Below, in pieces: positions 40,291-53,275 of a DNA stretch of 64,000 nucleotides. This DNA comes from Agrypnia vestita. Taxonomy: Eukaryota > Arthropoda > Insecta > Trichoptera > Phryganeidae. The DNA is taken from the NCBI GenBank assembly GCA_016648135.1, contig JADDOH010001516.1, positions 124,001 to 188,000 on the forward strand. The letters are read 5' to 3'. The translations under genes were made by a program, and so were the position numbers. The notes beneath the pieces were generated by a model, which saw only the letters and a program-made list of their open reading frames with translations, did not search any database and was not told the origin of the DNA. Position 1 is the stretch's first letter; each line of letters opens with the position of its first letter.

Positions 40291-43200
40291 TACAACTAAC
40301 TTTAATACACAACTTTGTCAACCCAACAAGCGGGTTGCCTAGTGGACAGGATTTTTTGGATCATATTGTCATTGGTCAAGCCGTAGCAACTTCGGATCGG
40401 AGACATATTGTGATATGTAATAATATCAGAAGTGTTTTCTCAGAATTTCAATTTTTTAGGGTTTCAACGGTTTCGAAATTGATTATTGTCAATATTTTTT
40501 AAGGAATCGCGATTTGAATTTGTGACTGTCAAAGAAATGATTGATTTCAAGTATATGGTCAGAAAACTCCAAGAAGTTATTTTTTTAGCGATGATCTTTA
40601 ATTAGTTTTTCTTGCAGTTTGGTCTATCATTTGCTGTCACAATCACCGGGAGTTACTTCGTTTATTCCATTTTTTCTAACATATTAATAGAAGTTTTTGA
40701 GATAAGAAGATAATACTAATAATAATATAAGAGAGAAAATAATCTTATGGTCTATCTATAGAAAATATACAAAATAGGTAATTGTAGCTTCTACAGCAGC
40801 TGAGAATGCGTGATATTACAAAGGAATGTTTTGAACTTAAAAGATCTGTTTCTATATATAAAGATCTGCTGACGCCCAAAGAAGTCTTCCATTTCTGCAT
40901 GATCACTTACATAAATAGCTTCGTCTAATTAATTTATCTTAATTTAGTACAATGAAGTTTTATCTGGCTTAATCTTTTATATTTTCCAATACCTACATCC
41001 ACATCCAGATACTTAAAGTAACCACACGTCTTTTTTATTGTGAAAATGCTGCCAAGAATTTCGACAATGGTCAAAATTTGGCAAGACACAAAAAAAACTG
41101 TCATTTGGCAACCGAAATCGTAAATGTTTTTTTTTCTGTTCTATTTCTGTTTATAATGTCACAAAATATGTGAGCATCACAGTATAGTACATTGGGATTT
41201 TAAAATTTCTAAAAATTCAAAGTTTATTTTTAAACAGCAAAAAATATTTATAAATAATATAAGAGCGTTGTTATGCAATCTGACCAAACATCTCGTACCT
41301 GGCACAATATTGGCTAGCGCTCTCAGTCTATGCACTGTAACATCCTGCCTACTTCATCTGAACCCGGAGCAAGTCAGATGAAAAAATAAATTAAGAGAAT
41401 ATGCAAAGGAAAAGTTGTTCACAAGTTCATCAATAGATGGTGTAATATCGGAATATCACCATTCAAAAGAAAAGCGTTACAGAGCAGACATCTATAGAAA
41501 TTTTGCTGAAATAAAATCCCTGTGTTATTTATATTGGTTCAAATAAAAACTAGATGAAACATTTCAGAAAATATTAAGGCGTGTATAAAATAAAATATTT
41601 TAAAGTGTTATTCTTCATTGGATACCTACATAAAAATAATAATTTTGTTCATGAAAAAATTTTAATGTACCGTAGGTACTCGAAAAATATTTTAAGATTA
41701 ATAATATGTTTCAATCATTAATTATAGATTTAGAGAAAAAACTTGTATAATGGATACACAGGTGTCGATTTTTTTTAAACGCATTCGTATAATAATAATT
41801 TATAAATTAGTGACACCTTTATCCCTGTATTTTCCAAGATTTATATTTTGAACATTATGTATATTTATACATTCAACTCTTTTTTACACAATTTTGAAAT
41901 AACTCGGTATACAAAAAAAACATTCCTGCTTTTAGAGGAATTTTTTGTTTTAACAAAATTATTATTTTTAAAAATAATAATAAATATAATTTCACAATTT
42001 CTTTTTATTACAATATGTATTATGAATACATTTTGCAGACTTTATTAATTTGGTTTTAAATGAATATTCATGTTCTTGAAAATACTTTCTATATCACACT
42101 TATATAAACAGTTATGTAAGAGTTTTATGAAAGCATTTATTTTATTTTTCATCTTGAGCGTGGGAGCTTCAAGAAAATATCTCTATGATGTGTTTTTAAA
42201 ACGAGAAAAACGGTATGGACTCAAAAAGAAAAAATGAAGGATGTTACTTGTTACGTAATAATTATTTCCTCATGCCTTGCGTAAAAAATAAATTAATTAA
42301 ATTTTATTGAAACTGCTTTTAAAAAAAAAAAAAAAACTAGATCCGTGATAATTCAAAGAAATTCAGATAAATCTGAATTTGAAGGATCCAGTAAAAATTT
42401 AGGTACAATGGTTCATGTCAACTTGCCAGAAAGTCAGTTAATTAACTGTTAATTAATCTGTTAAATCACGACTACCTCCATCCACCATCCTAACTTGCCT
42501 TTGCCGGGAACAGACAACTAATAAATAATAAAGCCTACAAAATTTACTCTTTTATTCGACAAAGTAACAAGTTTACTCACATAAACAGTTGTCATATAAG
42601 GAAAACTCCCATTTAAACTTAAATCATATCGATGTATGATATTGTTTATCTATTTTCGATGATAAATTTCCCAAAAAAATACTGCTTATCTGTATTTTTT
42701 TTCAATATGGTTTTCCTCGTTTCAATAAAGTTTTAATATTAGAAGGAAAAATTTGGAAGGATTTACAAGGACGGATGGGAGTTGTTTTATTTTATTTGTT
42801 TAACCCAATCACAGCCATAACGTGTCCATACATTTTGAGCATGATGTTAATACATAATGTCATCTTAGTAATATCATATTATGTTACATTATTATATTGC
42901 AACGGTATAATCAAACAACTAAATATTTTTGTCTGTTACATCAATGATCATAATGTCGATTGCAATAAAAGATTGTTTTTGAAATTTGATTTGACATCTG
43001 AAAATATTTCTATATTGCTTTATGAATGAGGAATTCAATTTTCGTATTTAAAAAATTTAAATAAGTGGAAAAAATTAATGATGGGAACTGTTTTGAAAAG
43101 AGAAGGTATCATAAAATCAGATCGACCAGTTTTTAGTTAAAAGCAGTGCTCGATAAACTTACACTTTTTGTTGATGTACTCATATTTATCGCACCGTGAT

Positions 43201-43640
43201 TACTTTAGTGTATTACCTCAGTAAAAAATATCATTTTTATTTAATAATGCAGTTTTATTCAGCATTCTTCGGTTGTTTTAATCCCTTAACGAAGTCACCC
43301 AAATAAAATGTGGAAAGCGTTGTAATTGTGTTTTAATGTATTACAGCAATAATCTTAAATATAAAATGTTAAAATATTAGCGTATTAAGTTAAAAACAAT
43401 GTGAAATAGTGCAAAAACCATTTATTTTATATTTTTGTGTATGCTATAACCCAAATCCTTCTGAAATTTGTAACGATTTAAACTCGAAAGTGTATTTTTA
43501 GACTCAATACACTAAAGAACTTATGGTGCGTTATTTGTGAAAAATAAAAATTAAATATTTGTTCCAACTTTTATTTTTTCTGATGTCACCTAGATTGAAT
43601 ATTTTCAACACCGTAATCCTGAAAGTTCTTAGATTTTCAC
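40291..43640. other. Intergenic DNA, no gene seen
   Basis: AT-rich. A frame near 41380-41545 reads KLREYAKEKLFTSSSID and ISEYHHSKEKRYRADIYR. It could be an old retroelement piece but matches no motif I can name. Confidence 0.35.
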
Positions 43641-43645
43641 GGCCA

Positions 43646-43860
43646 TGCCAGAAGACACAAACCAAGAATCGTCTGATTTGTGTCTTCTGGGGTATTATTC
43701 TGTGCATTTACGACATTCCTGGCTGACTTTTATGACCTTATTGCAGGGTCCATCATCAGGGTACTGTGCCCTGGTGATGGACCCTGCTACGGGATCCGAA
43801 ACATCGACCAGGAAGGTCGTAAAAACACGAAATAATACCCCAGAAGACACAAACCAGAAG
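43646..43860. repeat. Fold-back repeat with hammerhead-like module
   Basis: CCAGAAGACACAAACCA occurs at 43648 and 43850 direct and at about 43674-43690 inverted. The centre is a long hairpin, GCAGGGTCCATCATCAGGG against CCCTGGTGATGGACCCTGC. The right arm reads CTGGTGA, GGACCC...GGGATCC, GAAAC, ATC, GACCAGG. The 143-codon open stretch through it (43645-44076) is a by-product. Confidence 0.65.
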
Positions 43861-44161
43861 ACCGTAATCCTGGTTCAGAAAAAAACAGGATTTAAATCTC
43901 AAAGAGGATCAAATTTGATTTTTAAAAAAATATCGCTCCACCAGGTACTGTTGGTGAATGTACCCAGGCTTGAGAAAATCTTACTCGATAGTCTTGTTCA
44001 GACGTTTTGTCCGCTTCCACCAGACCTTTGGATTCATTGGAAGAGTTTTGGGGTTCTTCTCACACACGTTATATAACACATGATGTGTCCCATTTATTTA
44101 GCGTTTAAGCGCCATTGAACAGCTATCACATTCAACTAATAGCAAAAAAGTCAATCGAAAA

Positions 44162-44182
44162 ATGAGTACCTGCTTAGGAAAG
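44162..44182 (+). other. Possible tiny first coding exon
   Basis: ATG opens MSTCLGK and is followed at once by GTAAGT. No partner exon is found downstream in the window, so this is only a candidate. Confidence 0.12.
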
Positions 44183-44459
44183 GTAAGTAGTTATTTAAAA
44201 GTAAACAGTTATTTTTATATATTTTATTAAAACTAAAACAATCTATAAAATAAATTATACTCACAGTCCCGACTCAAACTGTTTGTAACGTACCTACCTG
44301 CACACCTAAGCTAAATACCTAACTATAAAGTTTAATAATGTAAGTTTTACGAAAAGCCCAAAGCTTGAGACTTTAAGCTACCGCATCGGGCTTTATTACA
44401 ACTTTTGTGACTTTTAAGCACACACTTTATGCTTTAAGCTACTAGATAAAACTTAAGTC

Positions 44460-47400
44460 GAACTTAGAACTACGGAAGTATATTTACATGAAAGCTAATA
44501 TTATTTTTTTTTTTGTTAAGAATTTATATTTTCAAAATTGGCCAGTCGTGATCTATCTAGTGGCTAGGAAAATTCCCCCTCTGTTGTGTCCGTAGCTATC
44601 CAAAATTCTTTTGATACGTGGTGAAATTCGTATTCTTATTAACGCGACTAGACTAATATAGAACGAATTCTTACCTAACTATAGAAATAACAAACGCACG
44701 TAACTAATCCGTACTCGTCCTTCTAGAAACCGCTCTAGAATTCTACAGTTTCGCCTATATGAGAGATAGCCGATATCGTCCACGTCCGGAGTTGGCCTAA
44801 AAGCCAATTATATGCGGCGTAGCCTAGGAATAAACGCTAGTAGCAAAACTCCCTTACATTGAACCGCCATAACTATAATACCATCGGGGTTAAAATACTG
44901 TAATATAAAACAATACAATCGTTGCCAAGTTAACGGCATACGCTAAAGATTCCGCCCGCATTGATTATCAACATCTCATAATAGCAGCTTAGAACAGTGT
45001 CAGCACAACCACATGCGGCACCCATTTATGACAGATTTACAAGATATAATAGCATACGTTATATTCAAAACACAAGTAAGAAACCTACCAACAGCGCATC
45101 CCACGTTGTCCGATCTGCTCAATCTGTTCATAGTACATAGTGGAAAGAGTAAACATATATTCATAACAACTAGGCGCAACAGAGGCTCAGGGCAAGCTTT
45201 GTCTGACATTATCGCAGCCCGAGATTCTAAGGGAATGGAAGATACAGATTTGTAAGTGAAATTTAAGAAGTGTCTAACCACTTCTGTTCAAACGTGGATT
45301 CTAGATGCCCCCCCCCCCTGTAGGGGGGAGGGGGATGCGGCCCCAGAGCATCGCCGCATCCGGTGGTTAACTCCTGTTTAGACATAACCTCCCACACTAA
45401 GCTGCAGACCAAGATCAAGCCGAGACTCTATTGCTCCTGCTGGAATCCCCCGAAGTCCTCGCTTCCCGGCGACAAACATATCAGGAAGAAATCCCGCGTC
45501 TGATATCAAGGTTTGTATATTATCCCGCGGGGCAGTCAAATTGACTGGTGTATTATGATGAGGATCCCACGTTGCGGCTACATGAGCCGGATTATTATGA
45601 TGTTTACTGCTGATTAAAGGGCTGAATGAACTAACTGGGTGACTGGAAAAGACTCTCCCTTGAGCGCGTCAGTCAGAGCCATGTTAGCATCGCCAAATAT
45701 AGTTGATGTGATTGATCCCACGGTGTAGTCTTATTGACTAGAGATATTAAATGATGGTAAAACAGCATGATTATTACAGTTGATTGAGAAGTTCCTGATA
45801 TGTTTCTCGCTGGCCGGGAAGAGAGAACCCCGAAGGTCTCTGTATACAGCAAGTTAGAAAAGGTGGTGACTGATGAGAATGATGGTGTTAGTAATGCCAT
45901 CGCGCGCCTGAATGCGGTCCCGATCATAAAAATTGATTGTTAAACTGCTAACAGATCTCGTTCATTAAAGCGGCCCCGAGCATAAGTATTGACTGTCGAA
46001 CTGCTACCTGCATCTTATAATTTCTCGTTCATGAGGAACGTCCTATCTCGTCCTTGAGTACGGAGTTATTACATTCACATACATTCATAACCAGAGCCCG
46101 AGCTCGTCGAGCCAAGGGGAGTGAAAGAACGTAGGGGCTTCTTCCCTCCGGCTGTGTTTGAGGCACGACGCTCTGGTCCGATTCGAAATGCTTCACCTTT
46201 GCTTGACTGAACACATTTTAACTGTGTGGAGGCTTTGCGCAATTCTACTTAGACCCACCCAGAGTGTCCCCGCAGTCCCGTTCATCCCCTGGATCAAGAA
46301 CACGCACCCCGTCATTTGATCCCAGTTACATACAACTATCTGTATCGCGAGTGTATCTCTTTCTTCAATCCCCTTCATTTGCTTCTCATAGTTGCTCGTC
46401 CATGCGGAACGCCCTGTCTCGTACGTTGATGAGGTCCCGAACGAAGGTTTCGATTGAGGTACGGCTACCTGAGTCTTTTAGCTGACATTCATGAACATTC
46501 ATATCCGGAATTCGAGCTCGTCGGGCCAAGGGAGTGAAAGAACGTAGGGGCTTCTTCCCTCCGGCTGTGTTTGAGGCACGACGCTCTGGTCCGATTCGAA
46601 ATGCTTCACCTTTGCTTGACTGAACACATTTTAACTGTGTGGAGGCTTTGCGCAATTCTACTTAGACCCACCCAGAGTGTCTCTGCAGTCCCGTTCATTC
46701 CCTGAACCGAGAACACGCACCCCGTCATTTGATCCCAGTTACATACAACTACCTGTATCGCGAGTGTATCTCATTCTTCAATCCCCTTCACTATTCCATT
46801 TATACAACAATCACGTGACTAACCTCGAGAGTCTAGCACCGGTAATAAGATCTCATTATGCTACGTTGGAAGTTAACATTGCATAACCGGACGGAATGCC
46901 TATTTCCCGCGATCATATTCAATTTGTAAAACGCAATAATATGTATTTATATATGTTAGTAAAACGTTTGAAATGCAGAATGCACGTATGATGACCTCGC
47001 TTCTATCCTAAAGATAATTAAGATATAATCCCGACGTTACGTCCCGACATCAGTACTAATTTGTTTCCGCGTCCGTTACCGTCGAACTCTGAACCCACGT
47101 AATGAAATGAATAGTGACCATGAGACAATGACAAATTATATAGCACGAACATTCCATTTGATACACATAAGAAAACATCAGGAATAAATAATATCAAAGG
47201 TTCTTATCTTAGTTCTGTAGTTGGTCTGCTTCTGAGATGGCATCCTGATCCGAAGTAGTATAACTCTCCACAATTGAGCAATTACCAGCGCCTGTGTAGC
47301 CCTTCATTTCCCTTGTATATATATTTTAATATCAGCGCCTGTAAAACTGTATTAGATCCTAGAAACAAGAAAACTATTCCCTCTACGCCGAGCACATACA

Positions 47401-49000
47401 GAACATAAACCCCTTCAATCTAGTTCATCCACGGTTATGCAAAAAGGCGAAAGAATAGTAATAGTAAAAGGTCCTTAACTGACAGAAGTTGAAGTTCTCT
47501 GCAAACTGCCCATATCTTCTAGTGGCGCCTGTGTATTCCAATAACAACTTTCCAGTCATGTATTTAACATAACGTCCTCCTTGTGTGTATGTGTGCTGCA
47601 ATATCTGTCATCCAGTTAGTGATTCCCAAAATAGTGTTTTCCTTGTATATATATATATATATATTTCAATATCAGCACCTGTAAAACTGTATTAGATCCT
47701 AGAAACAAGAAAACTAATCCCTCTACGCCGAGCACATACAGGACATAAACCCCTTAAAACTAGTTCATCTACGCCGTACAATGATATCACATGCAGACAT
47801 AAACCAATATAATTACAAATATGCTTGCGTCCCGCCGACTGGACGCCTGTGTTTTCCAATAACAACTTTCCAGTCATATTTAACATAACGTCCTCCTTGT
47901 GTGTATGTGTGCTTCAATATCTTCCATCCAATTAATGAATATATACAATTCGAAACACGTCTTTATAAGAACTTGATAGGAACAAATCGTGTTTTCAACG
48001 GTTGCCTAATGATACGCAATACAAACATGTAACGAGTTCAAATAAACCACACATTCATGTTTTAATAAAATAAATATAAAATCCAGATGCATTTTTAAAA
48101 TATATTGTTTGTAGGAAATTCCTCGCACGATTTGAATTTATATCACACTGACAATCGTGATATCAAAACCCCATAAATACTCCGATCCCAATTATTTCCA
48201 AACAATACAAATCATATAGAAATCCGTGTATTCAATCGCCAGTATAGATAACAAAGCATTCTTTAGCATAATAATACATCCGCCCTGAAGAACCTCTCGT
48301 ACATTCCGAACCTCGCGACATTGAATATGCATAATTATACTGAATTTTAAAACCCACAAACAAACACGAAACACTTTTCGTCAGTAAGGTATTCCATTTT
48401 AAAGCCTTTATATCTTTGGTAATATATGAATATCGAATTTAAATGATTTTTCATATGAACAGCGACAGAATTATATATTTCATAAGCGTTATGCAATAAT
48501 TCACAGTCGCCACATTACGATTTCTAGTACATTAAATCCGAAGCGCGTATAGTAATAATTATCACTAGGCCCAAAATACGTAACAAAACAACCCACAACA
48601 TGTTTTAATAATTGTTACGATCCAGAAAGTTCTAAATTGAATACACGAAAAAGGCAATAGAAATAAATAATATTGAAAATGCTTAGCTGTTCACTGTTCC
48701 AATTCTCTTTGAATTATTATCAACCTCTGGCTTTTTCCTCGATCCAGCCAAATTATCTTCCTTCCTGACTCTCCTCGACAAAGCCTCCGCCGACCTTCAA
48801 GCTGAAAACTCAAGTGCCGCTTTCTAATTTGTAACGCCTAACAATCGTCCCTATCTCGCGCCATCTTTGATTCCAACTCGCGTGTAAAAGTCAAAGTCTA
48901 ACTCTAAAGACGCGTTTCATTGGTCAGATTCGGTGCTAACGCCCGCGTCTGTGATTGGACATCTCGTTAAACAAAATAACATAAAGCCTGCTTTACACGC
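44460..49000. repeat. Unrecognised repeat-rich block with internal duplications
   Basis: This block is GC-richer than its surroundings. It contains a 413-base-offset tandem duplication (46085-46375 against 46500-46790), a second pair of duplicated segments (about 47300-47440 with 47640-47775, and 47525-47625 with 47843-47938), a short inverted repeat (45460-45494 against 45788-45823) and a C/G homopolymer hairpin at 45310-45335. No transposase, RT or gag motif is visible. At the right end (48860-48970) are GCGCCATCTTTGA and two ATTGG boxes, promoter-like motifs. It is possibly a large non-autonomous or LTR-related element. Confidence 0.45.
46085..46790. repeat. Tandem duplication, units offset by 413 bases
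   Basis: The segment from GGGGCTTCTTCCCTCCGGCT to GACCCACCCAGAGTGTC is near-identical in both units, as is the following GTCCCGTTCATTCCCTG...ATTTGATCCCAGTTACATAC part. On the minus strand each unit reads FRIGPERRASNTAGGKKPLR SFTPLARRAR in frame, but I recognise no protein. Confidence 0.75.
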
Positions 49001-49407
49001 CCGCGTGCAGAGATAATAAAGCTCGTCCGCATCTACCTATCCGGCAAATATTTAATTATAGAGTATTTAACGGTTTGTGAAGCTTCTCTTTATTATAAAC
49101 TTTAGCAGATAGATATTTTCGTATAATTTTTCAGCAATGTCTATTTGAATAGGCCAATATCGTTACAACATGATATGCAGCATTAATAAAGACGGAACTC
49201 ACATTCGAAAATAAAGTGAATTTTCATTTTCTCCATGGTCGCAGACGCGGCGATATCGAAGAAAAAACAGGCAGGAAAACAAAAGAATAACTAATCTTGA
49301 AAAAGGAATGTCAAAGCATTAAGATGATATTAATTTGAAGTTGGAATTCCAAGTCGAATTCAACATATTGAATTTTAAAGAAGCCAGTATTAGAGAATGA
49401 TAATTTA
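49001..49407. other. Intergenic DNA, nothing recognised
   Basis: No supported feature. Confidence 0.3.
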
Positions 49408-49565
49408 ACAGATAAGGACCTAATAGTTTAGTAGGTACTTACGACAATTTAATAGGTAAGGACCTAATAGTTTAGTAGGAAGGTTCTTATAGCAATATGA
49501 CAGGAAAGGACCTAATAGTTCAGTAGGTACTTATGCCAATTTCACAGGTCCAATAGTTAAGGTAG
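49408..49565 (+). repeat. Imperfect tandem repeat, about 55 bases x 3
   Basis: The unit contains AAGGACCTAATAGTTTAGTAGG followed by a short variable part. Three units and a partial fourth. Confidence 0.75.
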
Positions 49566-50544
49566 GTTTTGTGTAAACCAAATTAAGTTCGACAAAAAAA
49601 CAACACAAATGACCAAAGCTCACTCAATTATACCAAAAAATTGTGAATAATCTAAAAAACAATTAAAATGTGTATTTTGCACAAAATCCCTTCTTTTCTT
49701 TTCATAAAGGATTTCTTTTTTTCTTAGTTCTTTTTCACTTCCTTAATTCTTTTCTTAAATCTAGCCTCAGATAAAAGATCATTTCGATATCTCCTGACTA
49801 ATCTATATTGTATTAGGTAATTGATTTGGCGGTTATGGTGCAACATGATTATTCTTATTTTTTCAATAAACTAAATTTTGTACAACACACATATTGCGTT
49901 ATGTTTTTGTTAGTGCTATAGACACAGACGCTCGAAACAGTAATGGCAATTATGATATGCCAAAACTTAACCATAAAACAAAACAACAACAAAAATCTAA
50001 AGAAGCATTATCTTTGACTTTACTCTCTTTTCATGTATCTCTTACCGTCTTCCCTTATTATTACAGAATATAATTCTCTAATTAAATCATTTTGTATTTA
50101 ATCGAATTTTATTTCTCTAAATTCAAGACAACAATTAAAACCTTTTGAATGAGTTTATTTTGAAAAGTGAAAATGAACGAGTCTTTTAAATGAACACCTG
50201 GATCATAATTTTCTACGCGGTACTTTGGACAGATGCTATTTGCGTTTAATCAAGGGGGTATTATGGTATTTATCACGGTGCGTTAATGATGACGCGTTTT
50301 GATGGATCGGCTTGGATGAAGAGTGCACTGATTAAATCAGAGTATAAAAAATACCTTCTGTAACTTGAAAACATGTTTCTATGCGTAACTCTGCAATAAG
50401 AAGGTCGTAAATGTTGACGTATTTAATAGTTTAGGACAGGGGTGTGCAGTCCACATACTCGAAAAAGCTGTGAATGACTTGTTTGAATGTTTGCGAAATA
50501 AATATAAATAACATATTAATTAGATATAATACGTATCAAGTATG

Positions 50545-50780
50545 TAGTTGTATCTTCATGCTTCCATGTATGGGATTAAGCATTTTAAAGGCTGCCCATC
50601 CCAATCTTCTCCTTCGCTCATCTTCTTTTCTCCTAACTTCAAGGCTTACCTTAGGTATGAATATTCTTCTTCGTTTTCCATTAACGTGCTTCTAACAATT
50701 ACATTTAAGTCTTGGGTGCACATTAATGAAGTTATTTTGGGGTTCATTTTCATTTTCAGTTTAATTATAACATTGAGTTT
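50545..50780 (-). pseudogene. LINE reverse transcriptase fragment
   Basis: The minus strand reads MENEEEYSYLR and, in another frame, RRRRLGWAAFKML. VxEYxYLGxxI...RRxxLGWAAFxKL is the conserved thumb motif of RTE/jockey-like LINEs in insects. Frameshifted and short. Confidence 0.6.
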
Positions 50781-51189
50781 GACATTTGACATAGTCTCAC
50801 TAGTAAAATATGGAACGAGGCAGGCATACAAGTTTACAAGAAGTTTTACAAGGTTATTATAAGTTGAAATAATAATGAAATGAAAATAACCTCGAAGCAT
50901 ACGTTGAAACAATGTCAATAAAATGGTGATATAAAATAAGAAAGATTATTTGTAAAAAAAATAAGAACTATATTAATCCATTTGTTCGTATGAGTGCATC
51001 AATACCTGATTAACCTGTTTAATGATTCCCACAAAAATACTTATATAGAAAAAAATTTCCTCATTTCTTATAGCGATTTACAATAATATATATATATATA
51101 AGAACTGTAAGCATAAGTAGGCAAATAACGATTTCATTATTTATTATAGTGATATTGTAGACTTTGTTAGACCATTGTGTTTTACTTGT

Positions 51190-51475
51190 GTACTGAGGCT
51201 CACATGAGGAGGTTAAAGCGGAAAAAAGGAGCTCCAGTGAGGGTAGATGAGTCCCATAACACGCACAAAGCCCTCATACGTAAGCCAACAGGATCAAGGT
51301 TAAGGGGAAGACAATACGTGGATGGGTACATAATGTCAAGACAGATCTGTAAGAGGTAGGGAGGTACCCAAAGGACTGGACCATAAAGGCGATGTTAAGG
51401 GACGGATGGCGCTGTTTCGTGACATCGACTTGGAGTCCCATGAAGCCGCTTAAGAAGAAGAAGAAGATTTACATG
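51190..51475 (+). pseudogene. LINE ORF2 C-terminal remnant
   Basis: Reads KPTGSRLRGRQYVDGYI and, in shifted frames, DWTIKAMLRDGWRRFVTST and PMKPLKKKKK. The GRPRxRWMD...DW--A--R--WR layout and AAG-repeat tail fit a LINE 3' end. Confidence 0.5.
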
Positions 51476-51749
51476 ACACGGCTTCATTAAGATAATTAGG
51501 TTATCAAATTAATAAATGGATATAAACATGATATAACTTGTAAACTTATTTTTCCATTCACTAAAGTAGTTTTTTGTATATATTGAAATGAACTGTGTGT
51601 GTTGACTCCATTTAAGATAAGCCTATGAGATTGATTATAATTTAGTTGTACTATTATGTATATGTTTATGACACCTTAGATCATAAATCTTGCTTGAGAG
51701 ACTGCAAAAAACCTGTGAAGTGGATGCAAACGCACACGATTGGTTTTAA

Positions 51750-52650
51750 AATTCAACATCTCCAACATTGGTGTACCTAAGGGATCAATTCTTGGACCAT
51801 TATTTTATACTGTATATACAAAAAATATAGAAAATATAATAAGTAGTCAGGATTGTGGTCCCACGGTTACGCAGACTTTATACAAATTTACTTAGTCTAC
51901 AGACCGAATGAGAGAGACGGATTAATATGAAAAAAATGCGAAATGCGTTGAGAAAATAGGCGATTGGATGCAAAACACTTGGCAAATTGAATCCATCCAA
52001 ATATGGGCGGCGACACCCAGAAGTGAATATTTAATCCAGGAACCAACATTTGTGAATATTAATTAAATCTGCAGTTAAATTGTTGGGCGTGCACTTTGAT
52101 TCATGTCTCGCTATGAATACATAAATCAACAATACAGTGCTCGCCTTTACCAACTGAGATATTAAAAGTATACGGAGACATATTCCCCTCAGGCAGCCCG
52201 TCTGCTCATAAATGAATTTATGGTGTCACGTGTGGACTATTGTACCTACTGCACATTAATATAATTTTTCTGAGCTGCCGAAATTTCAGCTCATTATATA
52301 ACAATCTATTTTGAATGCGGCGGCGCGGAGAATATATGAAACGTCAAAATTCTCACACATAATATCTTTATATAGGTCCTGTTTCCTTGAAATAATATTA
52401 TTCAAATTGTGTTAGTTGCTTCAGGGCGACACATAACATGGCGCATATGTGGCTTGAAGAGAGAGATCGGCCTCTAATTCAGCTGCATTTAGAGTTTTAA
52501 AATCGATCACCCGTTGTCAGAAGAGTAACTTTAGTGGATGGAAAATTGCGGTGGCAGGCCCGAATCGTGAAACCCTCCAGCCCTTGTAATACGGAACTGC
52601 GGATCAAAAGATTTATTTAAAAAGGTTCTGATTACGTACTTTCTCAAAAA
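51750..52650 (+). pseudogene. Degenerate L2/CR1-type LINE ORF2 fragment
   Basis: In shifting frames it reads NIGVPKGSILGPL, then VKLLGVHFDSCLAMNT, INEFMVSRVDYC, PKFQLII, SILNAAARRIYETSKFSHII and ILFKLC. The series VPQGSxLGPLLF, LGVxxDxxLxM, VxSRLDYCN, LxxLQSxLNAAARxIxxTxKxxHIxP and RIxFKLC is the RT-to-thumb path of L2/CR1 elements. Many stops and frameshifts: an old copy. Confidence 0.75.
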
Positions 52651-53111
52651 ATCATATCCACAAGAACAGATTATAAATTCTTGCTTTGGAGTATTTTTTT
52701 AAGAAACTGGCACTATATAAAGTGTATATTATCTATTACTATTATTTATAAGTAAGTTTTAAAATCGCTCTTCTTAAATCCCACCCACGGGCACTGCCGG
52801 GTAATTCCGTTAGTTTAACTTGTCTAATTGTCACGCGTAACGCTAAAAAATATGATGGTAGCTAGGTTTTAGGGGTAATTTCCTTTAGCGGGGTTGAGGG
52901 TTGTGGGTTGAATGTCCCCGCATGATCGATGGCCACGTTGCTGGCGCAGCCCGTTGGAATACACAATCTAAAATGACGACATTTATAGGGGTTTACAATC
53001 AAATGTCACTTTAAAGGTGGGGTGCAAACACATTGCGGCGTATTTTTTGCAATCCATTAAAAATTAAATAAGTATTTTTGATTTAAAAAATAATAAAACT
53101 TCTCTTGTGTA

Positions 53112-53275
53112 CTCGTAGGCGGCTCACGCAGTCCAGTGAGCATGTCACTGGATTCTAATAGTGCGGATTACAGGTTCGACTACCAGTGAGGTCGCATTAT
53201 GTCTATGTGATTTTCTACAGTGATTTACAGTGACAGCGATGCATTTGAATAATTAATTAATCGGATGGTGACAAG
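53112..53275 (+). repeat. Possible tRNA-derived SINE fragment
   Basis: GGTTCGACTACC (53173-53184) is close to a pol III B box, with a GGCGGCTCACGCAGTCC stretch about 45-50 bases upstream where an A box would be. It cannot be folded into a full tRNA. Weak call. Confidence 0.35.

Noticed and set aside
43645..44076. 143-codon frame
   Set aside because: It runs through a fold-back repeat and its inverted arms; no protein family features.
45013..45255. 80-codon frame ending near a GTAAGT
   Set aside because: Could be an exon, but no homology and no partner exon; lies inside the unrecognised repeat block.
49408..49565. CRISPR-like array
   Set aside because: Units are imperfect and spacers are short and similar; the genome is eukaryotic.
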